64,000 nt of DNA, taken from Isoetes taiwanensis (Eukaryota > Streptophyta > Lycopodiopsida > Isoetales > Isoetaceae). The first letter of the stretch is position 1. The number at the start of each line of letters is the position of its first letter. The translations under genes and the position numbers were made by a program. The stretch covers positions 27,459,299 through 27,523,298 of the forward strand of contig JAJEKV010000002.1 of assembly GCA_021234155.1 (NCBI GenBank). The letters run 5' to 3'. The notes beneath the pieces were generated by a model. The model made no database searches, was not told the origin of the DNA, and was given only the letters and a program-made list of their open reading frames with translations. This document shows, one piece after another, positions 56,293-64,000 of this stretch.

Positions 56293-56326
56293 GGAACGCC
56301 GCATGTTACGCCGCATGCGGCGTTCC
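56293..56326. other. Perfect 13-bp stem-loop
   Basis: GGAACGCCGCATG (56293-56305) pairs exactly with CATGCGGCGTTCC (56314-56326) across an 8-nt loop. It is GC-rich in an AT-rich setting. No T-run follows. Confidence 0.75.
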
Positions 56327-56329
56327 CTC

Positions 56330-58338
56330 CCTGCTTACGGGTCCCCTTGCGGGTCGCATGCTGGCAGCATTGATTGCCAGTTTGAATCGATCTCTTCCAT
56401 TATTCCTCTCTCTCTGCGCTTCATTTTGTGTTCAGAAGGAAGGAAGGAATTCGTTTTTTGAAACAGGGGGGATACTTTGTATTCTCAACTAATTTTTTGG
56501 TTACTACACAGCAGTAAGGATTGATGATGGTGGACAGAACTTGCATCCGGATTTCTTATATTCCGTCCCTTATGGCATATGGAACTTGCATCAGTTTTTT
56601 CCTTTGCATTCAGCGGTGATGCAGCACTTTGGCTTGCCGTTATCTCGGATGGGTTGCTTCGCAGACCTTCATTTCAGATCTTTTTTCGCAGACCTGCATT
56701 CCAGATCTTTTTTTCACGATCTTTTCCAGATACATGGTGCCAGATCTGCATCAATCGGCTTTTCCTTGCATTATCATCTCCCCTCTTTCATTTTTGAGTT
56801 CCGTTTTCTTTTAACTTTCTGCTATCAATTTCTGTGTTTGTAGCAAGATTTGTCTACCGCTAGAGCTCCATGCTTATGTATTTTCCTGCATTTAATAGTT
56901 TTTGTAATCTTTTGTTCCTCTCATTTAGAGGTTTGTTTGCTCAGGTCTACAGTGATATTCTATTCAACGAAAATCGTGTTCAGAGGAAACAGGTCGAGAT
57001 CTAATCCTTTTTTTTTAGCTATTGCAGTTTTAGAACAAGGGGCCTACGTAACAAATATTGCGCATTTCAGATTTTGTCTTGCGAGTTCCTTTTGCTTTAG
57101 ATCATTTCATATTATTTTCTTTCTACCATCCATCTTTCTAACAAAGTTCCATCTCTGCTTTTGTGTGGGCAGTCAGGTTCGGCTGTAAGCCCATGTTGCT
57201 GCATCAGGTAATTGTTACGCCTAAATCTTATGAGAATCAATTACGCCTAAATCTTATGAGAATACATAGAATCCATAGTATACGATGAACTAAATGCAGG
57301 ATTTTGCAATCCTCAGCTATGCCAGATGCCAGATGCCTGTTGTTCAAGACATCTGTTAGCTTGGTTTGTCTATTCAAATTTGCTTCCCAAGTCATTGTTA
57401 AGCCTAAATCTTATGAGCATACATAGTATACGATGAACTAAATGCAGGATTTTGCAATTCTCAGCTATGCCAGATGCCTGTAGTTCACGACTTCTGTTAG
57501 CTTGGTTTGTCTATTCAAAGTTACTTGCCCCCTTTCAAGGTTTTGAATGCAGCTTATTTGCATGCATGGAGGAATAGGGACGTTTACGTGGAGGAATTTA
57601 ATGCTATGTAGAATGTTTGCTATTGGACCAAAGCTATTGTAAAAGACCTTATTTCTACATGTATCTAACTTCAAGCACATATGCATGTTTGTAGAATATT
57701 TGATTTATTGGATTTTCCCTGATCTGTATTTCTGTATTTGGCTGCATGATCATTTTATGGAGACCTTCATTCAATCTGATGACAGTTCCTTTGTTTGATC
57801 ATTTCAAAAGAGAGCTCTTGCATCGATCAAAGAGGTAATGAAAATGTGATTCCTTGGCATTTCTCATTTTTCTATTACAATCAAAAGGGCTCATTTTGAT
57901 GAGCACTCTTATACCTTAAAGCAGGACTTTTTTTTGTTAACTGTCACTTTTTGTAGCTTATATTTTCCCATGAACTGTCACTTTTCTGCATTTGCTTGAC
58001 ATCATAACTATATTTGACTCCGTCAGCACTCAGCACTTAACTGTTTTTGAAGTAGTAGTTATAATTGAACTTTTGATGGAACAGTCTAGGTTCAAACCCC
58101 TTGGTGTATATTCATTTTTTGCTTCAATTAATCTAAGTTCAATGGAATAAAACTGACTGAAGGAATAAAGGTGCTATAACTGAAACTCTTTCTAGCTGAA
58201 GGATTGCCTAGGTATGCTTCAACAAATGCAGGTACAAGCTGTTAGACTAGATAAGTTCACATAATGGTAAATTTGTAGCAGAAGGAAAAGAGGTTCATTT
58301 CTTAATTGTACATTATAATCTTGGGCCAAATTTTGCAG
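56330..58338. other. Pyrimidine-rich and AT-rich noncoding stretch with a duplication
   Basis: 56640-56745 has short repeats of TTCGCAGACCTNCATTNCAG. 57215-57375 and 57395-57525 are diverged direct copies of a block with CCTAAATCTTATGAG, AGTATACGATGAACTAAATG, CTCAGCTATGCCAGATGC and TTAGCTTGGTTTGTCTATTC. The pyrimidine-rich part (56360-57180) could be a leader or intron of a gene I cannot identify. Confidence 0.55.
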
Positions 58339-58426
58339 ATGCCATTGATATGTATCCCAAATGACGCTGAGGAAATATTCAACAAACCAATAATGCCTAA
58401 TGCATGGCATTGGAAAGCCGCAGCAG
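58339..58426 (+). other. Candidate 88-bp exon, unidentified gene
   Basis: Bounded by TTTTGCAG and GGTATTT and open in one frame throughout: PLICIPNDAEEIFNKPIMPN then AWHWKAAA. The composition looks protein-like. I could not find a partner exon in phase. It may be a fragment captured by a Helitron, since Helitron ends lie around it. Confidence 0.35.
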
Positions 58427-59820
58427 GTATTTACAAGTTTGCATTTTTGTTTATTCAGGATCATGGGTGTTAAAGAGATCTGGGGGTTGAACTCACAACC
58501 TCGCATCTTAGGGCAGTGAGGAAGTGCCAATGTTATTGTTCTTTGGTTAATATAAAGAGCAAGAAAATTCTCCAAGCTGTGCTTATACTTTTTTGTTGTG
58601 CTTATAATTTCAGGAAAAAAAGGAACAATAGATGCAAGATTCAAATACAACAACATGCACAAAAATGCGAATTTGATGCAGACAATAATGTGCGTTGAAT
58701 TAAAGAAAGCAAAATGAAAAAGCATCGCTGAAATAAATGAACGAAGAAACAAAGGAATCCATGTCCTGTGGGCAGTATATCTTAGAAGTAGAGAGAAAAA
58801 CTTTCTTAAATGAATGGAGTAGAGAGAAACTTTCTTAAACGAATGTCGCAATGAACGAAGGGAACCACCACACACCATAGTTAGCATATATTCTCTAATT
58901 GTAGTAAGAAGATAAGTTGGAGGCATGCCCATTCTAATTTGCTTGAAATCTTTTTTTCTTTACGTGCAACATAATGGCATTGCAATTCAAACTAAACATG
59001 CGCTGTCAACTTCAAATGGGGTTGATCGCAAGTGGGTCTAGAAAGGCATGATTGCATTGTAAATTACGAGGTTGCAGAAGCCATATATAGCTCTTTGTTA
59101 ACAAGAACATGAACTGTGCAGGGATATGATCCTTGGAAACTGATGGTTTGTTCAATTAAAAGGGCTTCTTTATAGTTTAACACCACTAAGCACTGCAACA
59201 TATGACATACAAGAGAGAATAAATACATTGATTGTTTAGATTGCCCGAATCAATTGAGCCTTATAAGACCAGTAGAATGTTTGAATAAAGAAAGACAATT
59301 GTACTATGACTTTGTATAGATAGGTTATAATGTTATAGCATTTGCCCCTGTTATAACATTAACATTTGCCTTTGTTTGAAGTTCTGTATGAAATGGGAGA
59401 ATGCAACTTAGTCCCAATGCATGAGGGCAATGCAACTTAGTCCCAATGCGTGAGGGCATTGCACTTGCACTACACTTTTACATCGATTATGATGTTATCT
59501 GTAGAGAAGAAGTGAAGTTATCATGAAGCATCCACAAAAGTTTGACATTGGAATCCTGTTGATGTGCACCACGTGAAGATGCATATTCAGATTTTTATGA
59601 TGACGTGCACCATGTGGGGATGCATATTTAGAGTTCTATAGGATCCCAGAGGACACTATTTGATGATAATGTGTGCCTGCAATTTCAACAAGCAAATTAT
59701 GTTCTCTCTTGCGAACATCAACCTGTGGATCAACATGTGGCGTTGTAACAACATCACACGTGATTTGCCACCAATGTACTAACTTAGGTTAAAGGCAGAT
59801 AAAAACACACAAGCTCCTAG
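58427..59820. other. Noncoding stretch
   Basis: 58467-58545 reads, on the minus strand, GAGGTTGTGAGTTCAACCCC, which is loosely like the B box of a tRNA-derived SINE. A 34-bp pair (AATGCAACTTAGTCCCAATG) lies at 59399-59460, and a loose pair (GTGCACCANGTGNNGATGCATATT) at 59563-59630. No gene is recognised. Confidence 0.4.
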
Positions 59821-60087
59821 ATTAGCACGACAACACTGGGCACACGTTTACTCCTAGATTAGTGTGGCAACACTGGGTACACATTTACTGGTGATAAACA
59901 CAAAGTTAATATATTGGTGATAGTTGTCATTAGACAATTTCAATAATAAAAATAATTACAAAAGCAAATCATGTCCGTTCTTGCCAATATCAGCATGTTG
60001 TCGAAGAATTTCCACATATGGACATTAAAGGCCGAATAAAAACATATGCCAAGACATTAGCCCGGCAACGCCGGGCACCCGTTTACT
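59821..60087 (+). mobile_element. Degenerate Helitron-like ends
   Basis: 60060-60076 is a perfect GCCCGGC-AAC-GCCGGGC hairpin followed by ACCCGTTTACTGTGG; the expected CTAG is changed. Near 59824-59890 two diverged copies read GACAACACTGGGCACACGTTTACT and GGCAACACTGGGTACACATTTACT. They look like eroded ends of the same family. Confidence 0.6.
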
Positions 60088-61188
60088 GTGGAACACAGTT
60101 ACTAGAAACACAGTTACTAGAAACACACACTCACCTTACAACTGGATGTAAACCTATACATTTAATTTGACATACAATATCCCACCTCTAAAACATCTCA
60201 TCCAGCTATATATAATTGTTAATCTTCTCTCTCTTCGTGCCACTCACCTTATTATAAACAATTGAGACACACACATAAGCAATGTAAGATGTTATGAACA
60301 TATTGGATGGTTTACTTTTGTCCCATAAATTTCTTTTTTACCTTTTAAGTAGTTAACTATTTGTATAATGCTTGGGATGTACACATGACATGACATTGCA
60401 ACCAAGTTATATATTTCCACACTACACCAAAGCATGGTCCGTAATTTGGTAATTTGAGAAGGATGCTCATTATATCTCATGGAGGAGTTCATCTTTAAAT
60501 GTGGTCAACCCTTCACATATCATTATCTTCTCACATGAACCATTTATTTTTTCATGAACCATCTATTTTTTCCTTTGTCTTTCTACGATTTATATTTTTG
60601 TGTTCAAACCCCTCTCAGACAATTGGTTAAAGGATTAAAGTGTTTAGGGTTTCTCGAGCCACTAATACTTAAGGTTTAGAATGTTTCTTTTCCAAGTTTT
60701 AAGGTCTAGGGTTTATGGCGTTTAGAGCTTCACATGTCCACACACACACAAACTTGGACTACCGTCATCGTTTGTTTCATGAACCAATCAATACAATATT
60801 TTTTTCCACAAAATTGGCAGCATAAAAGGAACAGGAAGAAGCCACCATACTACAAATTTAGGGATTGGTATTGGGATTTGTATGTTCGGATAGGATATAT
60901 GACTATGTTTTATATCTTTCACAAATGGAGACAATTCCAAGGTTTGGTTTAGGGTTTATAGGTTACAACTTTATCATTATCCGTCTACTCCACTCTCTAC
61001 AACTACCCCACTCTCCATTCCATGACTCAATTCTATTATCATGCTTAATGCGTGACCTCCCTAAATCCTTTTACATCTATTACCACATTATATCTATTAG
61101 CATTATTGTTTGACACCTCATTACCTCTATGGACATGACTGTTTACAACTCTCCATATACATATAGCATTTCACACGTCTATGATTAA
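60088..61188. other. AT-rich noncoding stretch
   Basis: Tandem GAAACACAGTTACTA copies occur at 60091-60125, and weak TTTAGGGTTT/AAGGTTTAGAATG repeats at 60640-60725. No gene is seen. Confidence 0.5.
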
Positions 61189-61218
61189 TGCCCGGCATCG
61201 CCGGGCACACGTTTCTAG
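61189..61218 (+). mobile_element. Helitron 3' terminus 3
   Basis: Perfect 8-bp hairpin TGCCCGGC-ATC-GCCGGGCA, then CACGTTT and CTAG (61215-61218) followed by T. Same family as the ends near 49.97 and 50.39 kb. Confidence 0.85.
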
Positions 61219-61634
61219 TCCTTAGTATAAAGAGAATGCATGACGTGCAAAAATTTAGACAAGGCACAACCTATGGATACATATAAAAGCCAAAGTATGG
61301 GTTCATGGCAAGAAAAAGAATTTGGTTCACAAACCATAAAAAGGCCGACGAACACAACAAAAATAGCCAAGAAAGGGGCGGACATGGGGAGGACATTTGT
61401 GGAAAAGGAAAAAAGATTTTTTCACGCAATTTGCAGCCTCACGAATTGACAATGGAGCGGCCCTTTGGAGACCTCAGGCCTTTTTTCCACCGTAGTCACA
61501 AAATACGACTGCCATATACCATATATGACACCATTTGTGACTCCAGGGCTAAAAATGAGACACACAAATTGAATCTTGCTTTTCCACTGCATGATAGTCA
61601 TAAAATATGACACCACTAAAATACTAGTGGAAAA

Positions 61635-61800
61635 GCATTAAAAAATAAGACACGTCTTATTTTTAGTTATATTTCAAATAAGACTAGGTGTCTTATTTTA
61701 TGGCGGGGGAAATCCCCCGAAATAAAATAAGACTCCATTAACAATCCAAACCTATCCCGAACCTAAATAAGACGTGTTTTATTTTTATAGTGGAAAAGTG
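61635..61800. repeat. Palindromic cluster with a 44-nt hairpin
   Basis: 61690-61733 folds almost completely: GTCTTATTTTAT pairs with ATAAAATAAGAC (12 bp), then one 2-nt mismatch (GG/AA), then CGGGGGA pairs with TCCCCCG around an AA loop. Nearby AATAAGACACGTCTTATT (about 61641) and AAATAAGACGTGTTTTATTT (about 61763) repeat the same AATAAGAC word in both orientations. No coding sequence; perhaps a decayed foldback element. 61219-61634 shows nothing recognisable. Confidence 0.75.
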
Positions 61801-61936
61801 AAATTTTTTTAAGACAATAAGTGGCCAAACATGATTTGCTAAAATATGTGACTTTTAAAAATAAGACTACCGTGGAAAAAGGGCCTCAAAAGTCTCTCAC
61901 ATCTGTAGCGAAGATTTTGGGTGATAAAATTTCGAT

Positions 61937-63118
61937 TGCAGAAGCACCATCATGTACTTTGAAGAATCCACGAGTTCTGGGAACAAGCCATCCCAGATCG
62001 ATTCTGTATACAATCCCGAATGGCCAGCAATGATGCAAGCAGACACCACAGAGGATTTGAGTTCTGTCTCAGAGGAATCAGAGGGTTCAAGTCCCATCCA
62101 GAGAATTCAGAAGGTTCAAGTTTTTTTCCGGCATATGGTTCGAGTCCCTGTGTTTTCAAGTCACAGAAATCTTTCGCATTATACGCTAGCCTGGCCGGTT
62201 GTTGCCAGCATGGCAAAAAGGTGTGACTGTTCAAGGCGAAACAGAAACAGGCTGTATTTGAAAGGCATCGCCCAGCAGACACCATCGAATCCATGGTAAA
62301 ATCCTCTATTCTTGTAGGTCCCATTCTACAATCAAAACAACAAAGGACGAGGGGAAGTTCTGGAAATATGGCAGATTCATATCCATCTTTCGAAAATCAG
62401 GAACATGAGTCTCATGAGTCTCATGTTATAAGAACATCTTTTATGTAGGAAAATGAAGTTGATCAATGCCTTGGTCTGGCAGATGTTACCGAAACGCTTC
62501 ACGAATGGTTAGAAGGTTTCAGCATATACCAGGCTCCACCTTGGAGCCATATGATTGTGAAAAATGCTATTGCAAGGGCACCGGCTTGCCAAAATTCTAC
62601 TCTTTTCCACTCTGCGGTGAGGGAAGTCATGTTGATGCCATCCCCTAGGGGAAGAATTGAAGCAGAATGGATATATAAAGCAATATTTTGATCTCAATGA
62701 ACAAACAGACCAAGATGAGGAAGAATCAGTGCAATTAGATCAAAAGATGATTGATATTTCAAGCAATGAAGAAGACAACTCAGACTTAACATACACTCAT
62801 GTTACTCAGTATGAACTGATCATCAGGATGGGTATTGATGTAAGGAATATTAGCAAGCTTGAAAACGGTTCTAAAATGGATAGTTCAGAATGGAGAGATA
62901 CACAGGATTTTCAGGATCAACTTGATCATGAAGAAGAAATGGAGTCCAAAAAAAGAAGCAGTTCCATGATTTTGCGACATTACAAGAGATTGCGGAATGG
63001 TCGGATCATGAAGGGAAGAAGAACTCCACACAGATACTCTAGGAGCCAGAGAGAGCTCACACATGATCTAGGGCATATGATTACGGATAGCTGCTTCAGT
63101 GCAAAGCTTGAGGGGAAG
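61937..63118 (+). pseudogene. Coding-like region of unknown function ending at an LTR
   Basis: 61937-62115 is open after GATTGCAG and acidic (EESEGSSPIQRIQKV). From 62317 a second stretch is open in one frame with a single TAG at 62446-62448, then about 70 codons (ENEVDQCLGLADVTETLHEW; IYQAPPWSHMIVKNAIARAP). A frame change near 62640 leads to a third stretch (to 63118) that is acidic, then basic (LRHYKRLRNGRIMKGRRTPH). I do not recognise the protein. It ends against a polypurine tract and LTR, so it may be the accessory gene of a non-autonomous LTR element or captured host sequence. Confidence 0.4.
63110..63118 (+). other. Polypurine tract
   Basis: GAGGGGAAG directly precedes the TGTTGAGG start of the LTR. 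Confidence 0.65.
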
Positions 63119-63351
63119 TGTTGAGGAAGCAAGCTTCCACCTCAGCAGCCTTGTCATCTTATAGGATGTCATGGCATACGATGATGTGGCAATCTTGTTC
63201 AAGGGTCATCACCTTATGTAGAGTCATGTCCTTAATGAAGAGTCAAGTCTGTAGCAAAGAGACATATCTCTTAGGCTTCTATATGTGGCCATGTTTGGGG
63301 CTACAACATAATCAATATAGTTTTGTTCTTCCTTCCACATTTGTGTCAACA
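63119..63351 (+). repeat. LTR of an unclassified element (about 233 bp)
   Basis: Starts TGTTGAGG and ends TGTCAACA, with terminal inversion TGTTGA/TCAACA. A polypurine tract lies on its left and no PBS on its right, so it reads as a 3' LTR. Relatives are at 45700-45864 (minus) and 55587-55616 (its end plus a PBS). The element could span about 55.6-63.35 kb, with later insertions. Confidence 0.75.
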
Positions 63352-64000
63352 ACATGGAGTTTCAGGTTCCTTCAAGAATGCTATATCCATTTCTCATTCT
63401 TAATTAGAATGGTCGCCACATCTTGACCTCTCATTGGGTTGGATGGTAAACAAATAGCAACTTAGCTTACATGTGTACGTAAAAAACACTTTAGGAGGCA
63501 TTCTGCCACGTCCACCACTAGCACCGTGCCACGTGGCACTATTTCAAACCAAGAAAGTTAACAGAAAAAAAATTTGCTGCGCCGAGCTTCTACTCCAGCG
63601 GCTTCGAGCTTCTACTGCGGCATTTCACCTTGCATTCCGACGCATTTACCCGCATTCTGGAGCGTTTACCTAGCATTCCGAATCATTTACCCAGCATTCC
63701 GACTGTTTACTCTAATGCAAGACAATTTAGTGCAAATTCAAAATGCAGGGAGCTAGGAAAGAGAAATGTTAGCTTTTGTTTTTGAGTAATGAGTAAAAGG
63801 ATCTAATAAAGTTGGGTTGGAGTCATTCTATCAAATCTCTCGCTAGCGCCAAATATACTAACTGATTCATACGTGATTGCTTCCTGAATTTCCGAAGATA
63901 TCACGTTTATGTTAAAAGTTCAAATTGAATAACTATGTATGTTAAAACTTCCTTTGGAAAAGCTAATGGTAAGTTTTGTAAACCAATTGTTTAAGCACAC
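63352..64000. other. Noncoding end of the window with a 21-bp tandem repeat
   Basis: 63576-63630 has two copies of GAGCTTCTACT(C)CNGCGGC. 63632-63711 has four copies of a 20-21-bp unit, GCATTCCGANNCATTTACCC. No gene is recognised. Confidence 0.65.

Noticed and set aside
58467-58545. tRNA-derived SINE on the minus strand
   Set aside because: Only a loose B-box-like match; no convincing A box, tail or second copy in the window.

Overview
This is repeat-dense nuclear DNA from a land plant. The evidence is LTR retrotransposons primed by initiator Met-tRNA (TGGTATCAGAGC), chromodomain-bearing Ty3/gypsy pol, plant L1-type LINEs, Helitron 3' ends, MITEs and a spliced GDSL-lipase gene remnant. The nested-transposon load suggests a large genome such as a fern or gymnosperm, but the sequence alone does not settle the lineage. 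I found no intact ordinary host gene, no rRNA or tRNA gene and no CRISPR array.

Layout. 1-5.9 kb is a foldback-like satellite block: a 19-bp-period minisatellite on each side, in opposite orientation, around about 3.3 copies of an 830-bp tandem unit. 5.9-8.1 kb is AT-rich repeats and noncoding DNA. 8.1-8.9 kb holds two LINE 3' ends in opposite orientation. From about 8.87 to 44.65 kb there is a nest of retroelements. Element 1 is an old chromovirus (LTR, PBS, gag-protease, then pol with chromodomain, PPT, LTR). It was split at 11485/37537 by element 2, a second chromovirus with about 1.6-kb LTRs, TG...CA ends and the 5-bp target duplication AGTGC. Element 2 was itself entered by a complete minus-strand LINE (17.09-24.80 kb, target duplication AAAATTTGC) and by a Ty1/copia element (26.39-31.70 kb) whose two 481-bp LTRs look identical. 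The 3' LTR of element 1 carries a 2.56-kb insertion that starts with a MITE having perfect 121-bp inverted arms.

Element 2 holds the most unusual content. Between its primer-binding site and gag it has two extra genes. The first (13659-14772, broken by two frame changes and one stop) is a histone H3-like protein: an almost perfect H3 amino tail (MARTKQTVRK), about 235 residues of charged linker, then a complete H3 histone fold. The second (15553-17076) is an intact 507-codon ORF of unknown function. It has a TATA box about 115 bp upstream and is preceded by two 90-bp GC-rich repeats with inverted ends. An H3-like protein, an unknown ORF and a pol with a chromodomain in one retroelement is the combination most worth following up.

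From 44.65 kb to the end the DNA is mostly noncoding. It has three clear Helitron 3' termini (hairpin plus CTAG-T at about 49.97, 50.39 and 61.22 kb), a degraded minus-strand GDSL esterase/lipase gene (50.96-53.08 kb) with a MITE in one intron, a more decayed copy of part of that gene (54.9-55.3 kb), and pieces of an LTR element (LTR end plus PBS at 55.6 kb; PPT plus LTR at 63.1 kb) with unidentified coding-like sequence. Most coding sequence in the window is damaged. The only long undamaged frames are the 507-codon ORF and the copia gag frame.
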